The notes under the pieces: model-generated
What the model was told of the DNA's origin: nothing
Databases searched by the model: none
What the model saw: only the letters and a program-made list of their open reading frames with translations
Translations under genes and position numbers: made by a program
Assembly (NCBI GenBank): GCA_018881555.1
Contig: JACAXG010000234.1
Span: forward strand, 310,001-374,000
Reading direction: 5' to 3'
DNA length: 64,000 nucleotides
DNA from: Amblyornis subalaris
Lineage: Eukaryota; Chordata; Aves; Passeriformes; Ptilonorhynchidae
Part shown: positions 1 to 12,700 of the stretch, in pieces
How the letters are laid out: the number at the start of each line of letters is the position of its first letter
Numbering within the stretch: position 1 is the first letter of the stretch

Positions 1-3000
1 ATCTGACTCCAATCGTGTGGGAGAAACTTGCTAAATTATTATTGTTATCAGATTCTTGCTGATTTATTAATACTCAGTAAATAATAGTGCTAAAACTGTG
101 TTGTTAAGGTGCCTCCAGTATCTATGACACTGGAAAAAGGATGGAAACGACCCTTTTCAGCAGTGGTCTTGGGAGACATGGAAGGTCTCCTTGAGCAGAT
201 CAATATCTCACACTAGAATAAGACTTAGCAGTCCCTTTTTGTGGGCTTTTCAAAGACAATCTGACTGTGCTGGGCTGACTCTGACAGGATACATGTGCTG
301 ATTTAGATAAGGGCAGGGAATGAAGGCAAGGAAAGCTGCTTGTCTCTAACCACAGATGCAGGACAAGCCCAGTGGAGCTCCCTGGGGAGCCAACTGTGGT
401 TAAGCCAGGTTGGATTCTGTTGGGCTGAACTTCTGCCAGCAACAGAAGGTTAAAAACTTGTATTGCCTCTTGGAGGGAAGAACTATGCCTTCATATCCAC
501 TGACATGACTGCAAGTGGCTGCTCGAGCTGGTTTTTACTGGAATTTCTGGATTTAAAAAAAAAGAAAGCAAAACTATCGAAGATGTATGGATTATCTGGG
601 GTTACCTGACTCATCAGTGGAATGTTGTTTGTAGGAGAGCTGAAGATGTAAAAAGCTGAGCAGAGAGAGGTGGGAGAGAATGATGGGGAATAGTAGCCCC
701 TTTCCATAGTGTGTTCAGAGTGTGATAACATCAATTCTTTCAGTTCATGTTGGGATGTTTTCTCTGTCTTTCAAAGATAGAGACAATTGCTTTTGGGCAG
801 CAAAAAAAATTTTCCTTTCTGCCTGACCTTGTTGACAGGAAGCACAAAACACTCCTGGAAGGTTGTTGTCAGTTTGTTGGTGTTCTGGCAATAGTGTTTC
901 TGTGCGTGGATCCCATAGAACTCATCTCTGGCATCATTCTTGTCATCTTGATTCTTCCAAACAAGTTGACAGCTCTGGTACTGGTTTTGGCAAGTGATTC
1001 TAACAGATTATAGCCATCCCAACCCAACTGGAATGGTTATAATCCAATCACACCAAAAAAGATCAACCCCAAACCCTAATAATTCTGGGTTCTTGTGAGC
1101 CTTTTGGTTACTGTCCTATGAAACTGAAGGATGTGGGAAGCATCTCTGTGCCATTGTGGCCCAGATCTTGGGAAGGACAGGATTTATGTGCTGGATTCCC
1201 TTTGGAATGATAATCTGCTGGGGTTTAGGGTGCTTCAGCCAGGCTTTCTAGTTACTTTGGGCTGGAAAAGACTCACATGTGTAGCTCTAAACATGACAGA
1301 CAGGGAGTCACTGCTTCATTTTACCCTTGTTATCAGTGTGAAGCTGCTTCCCAGCAGCCCGTGCTACAAGAAGGTGGCAACCAATTGCACATGTCACCAC
1401 TGTAAGGACTTTAAAAACGGCCTCTCAAATGTTTTCCAAAGTTCCCAACAGATGCCAAGTCTCCTCTTCGAGCACTAGGAAGAGATCTATGGTACCCAGC
1501 TCACACCTTGAGCTCACCTGTCTGCAGGACGTTCAGGTGCCATGGCAGCTGAAAACAGAGTGGAAATGTTGCTGCTGTTTGACAGCACAGGATGAGGAGC
1601 TTGTGTGAAAGAGGCTTTTACATTGTGTCCTTCCACGCCACTTCTTTTGAAGAAACTTGTCTGCAAAAGCAGTCAGAGAATCTCGATATCGTTTCCAGGA
1701 ACACCGTTGCCAAAGCAAGCCAAGATTTGGATCTAATCCAGCAGCCACAAGGTGATAAGAGGCTGTCTCGGCAGCAGACTACACTCACACATGGCAGAGT
1801 GCAGGGTGCAGCCCTCTCTTTGCTTGGCAACCTTCTGCTCTCTCACTTCACATTCAAGAAACATTTTGAAGGCTCTTCAGCTCAAAGGCACTTTAGTGAG
1901 ATCGCCGCAAGTCCCAGGGAACATTTTACTTTGTTTTGGTTTTGACGCCCTTTTCATCCTATTAGTAAATACATCTAGGGTGCTGAGATGTGGGATGCTC
2001 AAGGGTGGAAAGTGGTAGTGTGTATTCTGATGGCTCTCCTGGGCTGGGATTCAGCTCAGGGCTAGAGCCCCTCTGCTCTGGAGCCAGACTGGGAGAGCTG
2101 GGAGTGTTCACCTGGAGAGAGAAGGTTCCAGGAAAACCTTAGAGGCCCTTCCAGTGCCTAAAGGGGCTCCAGGAGAGCTGGAGAGGGACTTGGGACAAGG
2201 GATGGAGGGACAGGACAAGGGTAAATGGCTTCCCACAGCCAGAGGGCAGGGTTAGGTGGAATATTGGGAAGGAACTGTGCCCCTGTGAGGGACAACTGTG
2301 AGGGTGGGGAGGCCCTGGCCCAGGTTGCCCAGAGAAGCTGTGGCTGTCCCATCCCTGGCGGTGTTCCAGGCCAGGTTGGATAGGGCTTGGAGCAACCTGG
2401 GATAGTGGAAGGTGTCCCTGTCTATGGCAGGGCTGTAGAACAGGTTGGTCTTTAAGGTCCCTTCCCACCCATACCATTCTAGAATTTGATTCTCTGAGGT
2501 CTGGACACAGCTGAAAACGAAGCCATGGAGAAACCAAACTCCTGGCAGGAGCCAGCATCAGCAGATGCTTTGATAGCATGCAGGGAGTGTGTTTTGCCTG
2601 GAAGCCCAGGAAGATAAAAGGTGCCCTGTCATGGATCTGAGGATGGTTTTTCACCTCCTGTTCTCAGCTTGGAGATCATGGCTCCGACATGAGCTGTGAT
2701 CATGGATTGAAACCATGAGTGCTTAGCGAGGAGTTAAGCAGCTTGTCACCAGAGCACTATGTCAGCCCTCTGAAAAGCAGACTGACCTACTTTCTTGCCT
2801 TTTTTATTCAAATTGCTGGACCAAGCCTTGTAATCAGATAATATGTGCTTGATGAGTGTTGAATTCCATTAGCTGCTCTATAATAACTGAGTTAGAGGTC
2901 AGTAATCTTGTAAATTTCTGACTTGACACCGTTTGTGTTATTGCATTACCAGTAAATATTTCTAATTAAAATTCTTTTAACAATGTGTGAAATCTTCTTT

Positions 3001-3615
3001 CACTCTCAGAACTCTTGTCTAAACTGTCACATCAAAACAAATTGGACCCACCCATCTGGTTTTTTGTATCCTGTGAATGGGCTTCATCTCCTGCTGTAGA
3101 AAATGTGAATGAGAAAGATGCCAAGCATTTACTTTGGAAAAAGATGAGGATTTTTTTAAGCATACAAATAAATACAATCTTCATTCATTTCTCTCCTGGG
3201 GTGCAGTATGATGTGCTGCATAAAAAAATATGAGACACCCTAAATCACTGCTGCAGAAGTTTTGGTGTGTTCCTCCCTAAGGAAGTGCACACATCAGTTC
3301 TTTGATAAAAGTGTAATAATCATGGATCTCATAACAGCAGCCATTTCATCACCTGAAAGGCAAACAAACCCAGGACATGGTTTCCTTTTCAGGTTGGAGA
3401 AGGCAATAATTTTAGGGGGATTTTAAAATAAATCTTGTTAATTTAAAGGAAACATTAATCTTTGCCATGGCTGAGACATGCCCCCCTTTTATTTTATAAA
3501 CTGGTTACATTCCTGCAATATAAAGTTAAAAAAAAAAAGAACACAAAGGTTTTTTGCCATTGCTTAAAGTGCATGAAAGGGTTACAAGTTGCTTATCTCT
3601 TTCCTCTGTTTCCAG
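1..3615 (+). other. INTS9 intron (partial at left edge)
   Basis: No exon was found. I looked for the previous INTS9 exon (the ...GHVFVDSVPEFCLP region) and did not see it, so it lies left of the window. The stretch contains a CR1 fragment at 2100-2497 and an AT-rich candidate conserved block at 2790-2995. The rest shows no recognised feature. Confidence 0.8.
2100..2497 (+). mobile_element. CR1 LINE 3' fragment
   Basis: It has the CR1 3' hallmarks in order: 'ccttccagtgcctaaagggg', 'ttgcccagagaagctgtgg', 'ggaaggtgtccctg', 'aaggtcccttcccaccc' and a decayed 'attctagaatttgattct' end. It is about 400 bp, truncated at the 5' end as nearly all CR1 copies are. Confidence 0.92.
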
Positions 3616-3755
3616 ACTGAACTGCTTGACCTCTCCACGGTGGATGTAATCTTGATCTCCAACTATCACTGCATGATGGCACTGCCCTATATCACAGAGT
3701 ACACAGGATTCACTGGAACGGTTTATGCCACCGAGCCCACTGTTCAAATTGGCAG
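3616..3755 (+). CDS. INTS9: INTS9 exon, residues 88-134 (degenerate metallo-beta-lactamase motif)
   Basis: The exon starts after a tttccag acceptor and ends before gtaaaa, with the last two bases being the start of Arg134. It encodes [20 protein letters not shown] and continues to EPTVQIGR. In active relatives such as CPSF73 this strand and loop carry the zinc motif HxHxDH. Here the motif reads N-Y-H-C-M-M, so one His is Asn, the Asp and last His are absent, and the loop is about two residues shorter. This fits the known inactive status of INTS9. The usual human number for this exon would be about 5 of 17. Confidence 0.95.
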
Positions 3756-6700
3756 GTAAAAAACNCCTTCATATTCCCTACTCCTCTTTCATCACTGCTG
3801 AGGAGAAGGTGTAAAGGACAATGTGGGGAGAGGAGTGGTGTCTAATGTTCTGAAGAGGCTTTTAGGCAGTAGCTGAACACCAGCCAAGTCCTTAGTGCTG
3901 CAAATGTGTTAACTCCGTGTTTCCCAACCTCCGGAACCATGGACACTCACAGCAGGTGCTTTGTGCTGAGTCCAGGCCGTAGATGTGGGACAGTAGATCT
4001 TGAGTGGGCTGAGACACCTCGAGCAGCAATTGCCATGTAGGCAACTTCAAACCTTCAAAAACCATGGATCAAAGAGTTCTCCTGCTCATCTCTGCTCCCC
4101 CTAAACAAAAGGAGTATTTCTGATCAGAAAACTAGACTTGTTGCCCAGAGAAGCTGTGGCTGCCCCATTCCTGGAAGTGTTCAAGGCCAGGTTGGACAGG
4201 ACTTACAGCAACCAGGTCTAGTGGAAGGTGTCCCTGGACATGTCAGGGGTTGGAACTAAATGGTCTTTNAGGTCCCTTCCNATCCAAACCATTCTAGGAT
4301 TCTGTAATTCCATATAATCACACTTCCCTCCATTCCATGGAAGGGGATTTAAGCTGACTTCATCTCAAATGACAATTGAGCTACATGAGCTCTGAACTCC
4401 AGAGAGAAGCACTAAGAAAAATAGCAGAAAAAGGAGACTGAAGTAGAAAATGTAAGACCTCACAGTGCAGTCAAAATCAGAATACTCATCAAACTTGCCA
4501 GTCTTATTTTTACAAAATTATGTTGTTGATTGGATGGCTCAACACCAAAGGCTGCAGGTTGGTCCCTTGATGAGGCCTNACTGGACTTGTGCTCTGTTCC
4601 TCTCTCCTGCAGAGCAGCTGCCACATTCAGTAATTAGGAGCCAGATTAGGCCCTGCTATCTGGACTACTCTGCAAGCACTTTAGGGCAGGAATCTTTGTC
4701 TGCTAAAGGTCCTGTGCAAACTTTCCATGCCAGAGTAATTCCCCCATTGTGTAAAAACAAACAGAAACTGAAGGCCCTNGTAGGTGAAAGGAATTGTATA
4801 AATATGAACGAGTAGTAGACCTTTGGGGTTTGCTGGTCCAGAGCTGGAGATAACAAGCAAAGTCTTGTGGGAGAGTACACTGGTGTGGTTCTCCCCATCC
4901 CAAGTCGTTCCAGATGCTGTTCTTCTGCTCCTACCTTCAAGGGAAAGCCTGAAAATGCTGTTTAGTTTGGGACAATGAAATCTCTAGTGACAATTTTTAA
5001 TGCCTGACACATTTTTCTGTCTCAAAATGCATNGGTGGATGAGGAGAGTTCACTCTGAACATGCTTCACATCCCTAAGTGAGAAACAGGCATCAGCTGAG
5101 GAGTTTTCTTTGTANATTTTGTCTCATTCCATATCACAACCAGTCAGTAATTAGGAAATTATCTTGCACTTTCCAAANAGCCCATAACCCAGTGGGCCAG
5201 ATCCTCCTCTGTTGCAACCAGGCAGATGGAATTGGAAACACTCTGGAAAAACAGGGATACCGCTGGTAATTGCCTCTGTGGGAAGAACTCCTCCTTCAAA
5301 CTGCCTGAGAGTGTTACAGTTTGTGCGGCGTTTTGGAAAGATTTGGGCCAAGGTTCTCTCCTGTGTGAGAGGATGCAGTGCTAATTTGGGTTTGATTTAT
5401 GTTTTCAGACTCCTCATGGAAGAACTGGTGAATTCCATTGAACGTGTGCCAAAGGCTCAGTCTGCCTCCATGTGGAAGAACAAGGAGGTACAAAGGTAAG
5501 GAACAAGACCCAAGGAAAGGTGAGTGTCCTAAAACACCAAAGTTTGGGAGTCACTGTAATGATGGCTCAGCTNCCACCATTTGAGATTTGCTGCTGTGAC
5601 CCCCTGGGTCGGTTGTTTCTTTAATCATTTGCACATTGTTAGTTTTCCATCCTCTCAAGTTTTTTCTTGGAAGGAGACCTGGTAACAGCAAAGCCTGCCC
5701 TGATCTCCCTCACACAGTTTAGCTCCATAATGGTAGATAAAACCAGCAGATTTGGTATTAACATCATAAACAGTTGTTGAAATGGGGCTATTTAAATTTA
5801 ATGATATTGCATTGGAATAATTTAAATTTAAGTGATATTTACATTCATGTTTCCTGACATACTAAGAAAGTCAAGACACAGCTGTTGGAGGTCAATGATG
5901 TTACCTTTCTTCCCAACTTCTTTTACACCTGAACAGCAGAGATGGGTTTTTTGGCTTTCCAAAGCTTAAAAACACATTAAAATCTGAATAAAAAAGGTTG
6001 TTTGGAAGCACCATGTCCATTTTTCCAGCTATACATTAAAACAAGATGCTCAAAATTGAGGGCTTTTGGAAGCCTATGGAATCTAAAAATTACCCNTACA
6101 GTTTACTAATTGCAGCTAATGCTTTCCTTGGGAATAAAAACAATTTTAGGTGCACCACATGTTCCTCGGAGGAGACAGTTTCGTTTTTAGCACATTTTAA
6201 AGATAGGGTTGGTTGATTAAAAAGTTATTTTTAAAAGCTGCTTTGTGCATTTTTAATTGATCTCCCATTTTATACGGCTAATTCTTAAGATGGCTTGATT
6301 TAGAAGTTTCCTAAAAATGAATTCTGTCTTACATTATAAAAGTAATCTTAATATTTTCCAATATCACAAAGCAAAGAAATCAAAAATCCAAACTGCCATG
6401 GGTTTAGCTATATATTGTGTTCCCTGATGAATTTAGGAGCAGTCTTTGCACTGCAACTCTCACTCTTCTGAAGGCAGGTAGAACTCAGATGTAAAGCAAA
6501 GTTAAAGACACTAAAGTTCAGCAGGATTTTCAGCATAGTGGTTTTTTTTTTAAATTTTGGAGTCCCTGGCCTGCCCAGAGCCACTCCTGAGGCTCCCAGT
6601 GTGGAGGAGAGAGGACTGGAGCCATTATTCCTGTCACACCACAGCGTGTTTTGTATGCATGGTTTAAAGGAGGATCATATATCTTGCAGCTCATATAATG

Positions 6701-9700
6701 TCACTTTCCTGGTGGTCGTATTTTAGGAAAAGTGCTGCCTGGCACTTTGCATGCTGCTGACTATTCCAGAGGCAAACACAGAGAGGGAATCTTTGTTCTG
6801 GTTCAGCTGCTGTAGAAGGCTGGAGTCTTTTTTTCATTGAGGTGGTATTTAAAATACGTTTTCCTCTCTCCTATTGCTGGGAATATGCCCCAAATTGATA
6901 GTTCCATCATGTAGTTGTTGTAAAGGACTAGCAGGGAGGTAGGAGATACTAAACAGCTGTTTAATAACATAAATTTGTGTATTATAAACACTTCTGGTAC
7001 GAACCAATGTTGTCTTTGAGCTGAAACGAGGACAAGTGTGAACTCCCTCTCCACCTCTGGCCCACCTGTGCTTTGAGTTTCCTCCTTCACCTCGCTGTGC
7101 GTCTGTAAAACAGAGCTCCCATCCATCCACCACAGAGGGCACACGGGGACTTAATTAATGTTTGCCAAGTGTTTTGAGATGCCTGGTGACAAGTGTCACG
7201 CAGGCATGAATGGAACTGATTATTAGAGCATGTGAGCAAACATCTACTGAGCCACAAATTAGCACCTGGCTAATGGCACACGCAGGGTTGGGCTGACATC
7301 CGTTAGTTAAGAAAACGTGAGCCTTGATGAATTGGGTTTTTTCCTCCTTGCCTGTTGCTAGAACAGAATACTTAATTACTTCTGAGTCTAACTTTAAATT
7401 TCAGGCTGATCAATCCCCATTACTGCTTTACAGTTCAGCTAGTTCTACTCTAAACAGTTAGTATAAAACACAAAGTATTATCATCTTCATTAGATAAAGC
7501 ACTGGAGCATTTGAAATGCAAATACTGTATAAAATATAATAAGTTCATTATAGTGGTTTACATTTTTCCATTATCAGATCCGGTGTGAACTAATTGCTAA
7601 GCCAGTTTTATTGCCACTGGGTTTTATTTTAAATGAGCAGTCTCCTGGAAGCTCTGCAGATGTCAGCCAGGATATCTTTCACACTGGTTGGGATTCAGGG
7701 GGTAAAGAGGAAGTTTGCCTCGTGAAAGGCACTTTGGTGACTTCTTGTTTGATGGTTTCTGATATCTTTTTTAAGTGTCTCAAACAGGCTGAGGCTGAGC
7801 AGGGGACCAGAGAGGCCATGGTCTGATGTAGTTTGGTGCTACATCCTCCTCTCTCTTCAAACAATTCTGGTATTTCATGTCATACATTAAATGCACTGGC
7901 CAGGAGGGACTGTTTCTGTGCAGATCCCAGGGAAGAACACAAGTCCCTGAGTTTTTTAAACATGAATTTTGTATCCTCAGCCATGTGGATTCGTGGTACC
8001 TCCCTGTTTGTGGCTGTCCCAGCATCTGCCCACATACCTCTGGTTGTTGTGAGGTAATCCCTAACAGGATGTTGCCATGGTGTTGGTAGATTTACTCCAG
8101 ACCACAAAACACCCTCCAGTAACTTTCTGTAGAGGTTTAAGAAGTGAGGATGACAGACTGAATGCTGACAGGGGCACATATGAGGGACCAGCACCTCGTT
8201 GTCTCTGTGCCACTCAGCCCAGTGAAACCACTGGAGACTGGTGCCACTGGAATCTCCCAGGGATCAGAGTATTTTCAGTGTAGCCACAGAGTCAAGGCAA
8301 AGAGAAACTTCCTTCAGCCACCAAGGACAATTCCCCACTTTCTCCATTACCTGGAGAAATATTCTCCTCTTCCCAGAAGAGAAGCTCCTGAAAGCATCCA
8401 ACACTAAATGCTTCTTATGGTAGGTTAAAGGCTTTTACAGGCAATTTGCTTCAGTAGTGGTGGACAACTATCCACATTGTTTGGCCTTTTGTTGCTTACA
8501 GCTTCCCAAAAAAGACCTTGAAGGCTTTGTTTGTTTCCTGAAGCACGGGGTGCTTTCAGCCAGCGTGTGCTGGAATTACAGTTATCGCTCTGGACCTGTG
8601 CTGTGGTCTTGGCAAGAGCTGCCCTTAATCCTTTCTTCAGTATCTTAAATTATGGAGGAGTTCACTGACCTAGTAGATATAACAATAAATTAAATTCCTT
8701 TAAACAAATTGATCAAAGAAACTTGACCAATTTCCATAAATCTTTGGAAATTGGTTTGAATTAGCCTTTGATTTAGCATTGGTTTAATATACAAAAAAAA
8801 AAATCCTATTCTTCTTATGCATTTGGCAGCTGTGCTGCTTCCTGCCTCAGTTCATGTTGCTAAGGAAGATTTATTTCCCAGAAGTTAGCCATCTCTCTTG
8901 CAGCCTGTGACATTATAGTTCACTTCTTCCCTTGACAACGCCGGCCAGCTGACTCGCAGTGTCTGTGAGGAGCAGAATGGATGGATCTCACTTTGGTGTA
9001 AAACATCTTAAATACTTCCGTGTAGGGGATTTCAAAGAGCTCTGCAGTGTCAGCTCGTGTGTCCCTGCCAGGGCACTCAGAAGGGAAGTGGGATTGAAGG
9101 CAGGGAAGCTGAGCTGCAGGGACACGTGCTCTTGGAAGAGACCAGTGGCAAAAATCAGGGCAGAGCCATCCCTGCTCGTGGTCTGGTACCTGTATTTTAA
9201 TCACAAGGTTGTTCCAGATTATTAGGATATTAGATTATTCAGATTATTAGGATATGAAAATAGACACTGATCCAAGATCCCAGTCCTCTCTGCCAATGCT
9301 GGAGGTGCATTTCATGGTGACATCTCAGATCAGCCAGTGGTGAAAATACTCCAAGAGTTGTGATAACACCTTGATCACAGCTACTTCTTTGCTGCAAGAG
9401 CTGGGTAGAACAGCAACAAAGAGAGTTGGAGGAGAGCAGTCCTTGGGGTGAGGCAGTGTGCTCTGCTCCTCAGCAGGCACAAAGTCTTGCTCCTAACTTT
9501 GAAGCACCAGGCACATTGAAAATGAAAAGAAAAAAGGGTAAAATGTAAGATCTGGAGAATATAAATGGTTGTAGCAGCTGGTCCAGCAGCAGCTGTTGTT
9601 CTGGATCCCCACAGAACATCCCGTTGGTGTTTGCAGGTTGCTGCCGGCCCCACTGAAGGATGCAGTGGAGGTGTCCATGTGGAGGAAGTGCTACACCATG

Positions 9701-12700
9701 CCAGAAGTGAATGCAGCCCTCAGCAAGATCCAGCTGGTGGGCTATTCCCAGAAAATCGTGAGTACCTGGACAGCTGTCCTCGGGGCAACACCAACAACCT
9801 GTTTCCCAGCTCTTTTTCCCCTCTAGGTCCTGTGTAGGGTGTAATTACCTTAACCTAGGAAGCAAGACAGGATTATATGGATTGTCCCTCAGTCTGCCTC
9901 CCAGGAAGAGTTCTTGTTTGGTGAAATCAGGGAATATCCATTTGTTTCTCCTCTTCCTTGGGGAAGCCAATTTTAAGGCAGCACGCCTTCAAATTTGGAG
10001 TGGATGGCTGGCCCACTGAGAGCTGGGAGGATGTAGGGAGTGAATGTATCCTCTCTGTCTCTAAGCCACATCCCCTTCCCAGCTCCCATATCTCACTTCT
10101 GGGAATCTTTTGAGTGCTTTAGCCTCCACTTTGTTTCATACTGTAAATTAGGAATTGTAAACAAGACCTAATGGTTCNATGTGAACTTCAGAAACTCCTT
10201 TCCCAGGGCTCCCAGATAACAGTTATTGTCTGTAATGCTGTTGACTATAATCCAGTGTAGTTTCCAGAATGAACTGAACCAACAGTTCCACAGCCTGCAG
10301 ATCCATTATGGCTTGTAGGCAGCATGTAGGCCATGATCCCTGCTCTTGTGTGGGCCATGATACCTGTTTTTGTGGCTCAGGGACCATAAGAAATAAAAAT
10401 ATGGGTTAAAGTAAGTTGTGACTCCTCATTATCCAGGGGTTGTTACTCTTCATTTGTGACTGTCCTCACAGTGTGCATACATCTCACCTAAATTTAGATC
10501 TCTGTCTCTGAGCCAATCATTCTTTTATAGTTACTGGGGGGAAAAAATGTGTTTTTTCTCTTCCCNAAGCTAACTTTTCAAATAATCAGACTTTAGAGCC
10601 TTGGTATATACACTCTGAGGGATGCAGGCCCCCTGCCTTGTTTTGCAAGCATCCAAATATGTACTGAGATANTAGAAAAATCATTAGTATTGCATGAATC
10701 AGGTGGTTGTTCTATTATTCAGTAACCAGAAAGTGGATCACATTAGGGAGGTCTACATGAAGGCTTATTTTCCTTTCTCCAAACAAGTGTACCACATTCC
10801 TGGGTACAGATAAAGGAATGCACTTTTCAATGACACTTGGAAAGAAGACAACTGTCAGNTTGCTTAGGCTGAAACTAAAATGTGGATTGAGTTTGCAGGG
10901 TGGTGTTTCTAAATCATCAGCAGGTAGCAGTTAGAAAGAAATAAAGTTAGAAAGTGAGCGAGTTTGAGGTTAAGTTTGTCTTCCCCAGTAAAATTTGCAG
11001 CCCAAACAGAGTTTTATATCAGTAGAGAAGTACTTGTCCTTCTTTCTCTCCTGCTGGCCAATATCAATTTAATTTGACTAAAGGAGAGACTTCAAAGGTG
11101 CAAAACTCCCACAAGCTTCTTCAATACAGCACAGGCAGGCAGAGGATCAACACCCTGGTTGATTCCTTCAGTTTGAGGTATGCTTCAGTGTGAACTCAGA
11201 TGCCATAAAATTCACATGGAAAAGAGACTTTATGGAGGTCCTGCCTCAGGAAAAGCTTTTCTCAGAGCATGAGTCCTGCTAGACACAGGTAGGTAAAACC
11301 AGCAGATGTAATTCTCAGGATAACAGCCTCACAAAGCCTTTGAGCAGCAGAACTGCTTTTGCAATTCCTAGCACTGATCATAAAATGACCTGCTCTGACT
11401 TCTTTTGGGGCTCCCTCAAGTTAATGGCTCTCACTTTGTGTTTCAGGAGCTGTTTGGTGCTGTCCAGGTCACCCCTCTGAGCTCAGGCTACGCTCTTGGA
11501 AGTTCCAATTGGATTATCCAGTCACATTATGAAAAGGTTTCTTATGTTTCTGGATCTTCTCTGCTTACAACACACCCTCAGGTACAGCCCCTGACTTTTC
11601 TTAGTCTTTAGGAGGAACTGTCTCTGCTCAAAAAAAAAGAGGCTTATTCCAGCTGGGATCAGTTTTAGCATAGGAGCCACACTAAGGTAACTGTGTTATC
11701 AATGGCTGGACTTAATGGGCATTGATAAGACATATCCTGACAAGTGACAGGTATCAATAGTTACTAAGGAAAGATAACTAAAATTCTTTGTTGTTGATGA
11801 TTTGATGTTAACTTAAAACTAGGAAATTGTCTTTCGCTCTATATAGGAAATTTTCAACATATTTAAACAAAAGAGCATTAGTGACTTTTTTTAAAAATCC
11901 ATATTTGACTGAAGAGTCTTCACAGACAGTTCACAGACTGCTTCTATATCGCTCCTGAAACATCCTTCCTTGGGAGAAATGATAGCTAACTGGCTGCCAA
12001 CTTTCCCACCCTGCTCTGCTAAGGGCAAAGTCTTTATAGTGCTGTAGATGTAATTTCCAGTAAATTAATTCTCTCTAGATCCATAAATTCTTAGTGCAAA
12101 GAATGGCTTGAAGTTTGCAGTGCTTCAGAAGTTGTCAAAATAGTTAAAAGCATTATTGCAGGAGGTATTTAAAAATAATTTAGAAGATGTGTCAGGTTCT
12201 TGATCAGTAAGTAATTTCCCCCAAGGTGGGTATCTGCTGGAGAGCTTTGCTTCTGAGCATCCCTCACTTAAAAGCTTCTTCTCAGGAGCTGAGAAACTGC
12301 AGGAGATATACGATCCTTAATAGTGGGGCCATCCTTAGGTGCTCAAAATGTATCAGAGCCTCATTCCATCCTGGGCTGTGCTCTCTCCTCCCCTCCTAGA
12401 GAAGGAGCAGCANTATTTGACAATGTGTGAATGGAATATTTCTGTGAGGAGAAACATTGCACTGTGAGAAGTAATTTAGTAACTGAGAATGTTTTCTCCT
12501 CGTTGACATGAAATGGTGATTCAGTTTATCAGGTCAGACTGGCCATGCTTCATCATTTCCCAAAGGTGAACATTTCTCTGGAATCTTCTGGTAAAATCTC
12601 TGTTTTTAAAGGAAATCAGCTCCCAGTGGCAGGGAATGAGGTGTGAGAGAACTGCTCATGAGCTGTGGGCTGCACTCCCTGCAGAGGTGGGAGCAGTCAG

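Larger units (their letters stand above)
5496..9636 (+). other. INTS9 intron with two AT-rich candidate conserved blocks
   Basis: It begins gtaagg and ends ttgcag. No CR1 was seen. AT-rich, motif-dense blocks at 5750-6440 and 7145-7620 look like conserved non-coding DNA. A short direct repeat sits at 9215-9255. The intron has a long N-free run from about 6100 to 10170. Confidence 0.8.

Noticed and set aside
2850..2925. Possible C/D-box snoRNA (ttgatga followed by ctga)
   Set aside because: The boxes are imperfect and there is no terminal stem or complementary guide that I can see.
1..3615. The preceding INTS9 exon (residues before 88)
   Set aside because: No frame reads like the expected segment and no matching splice pair was seen.
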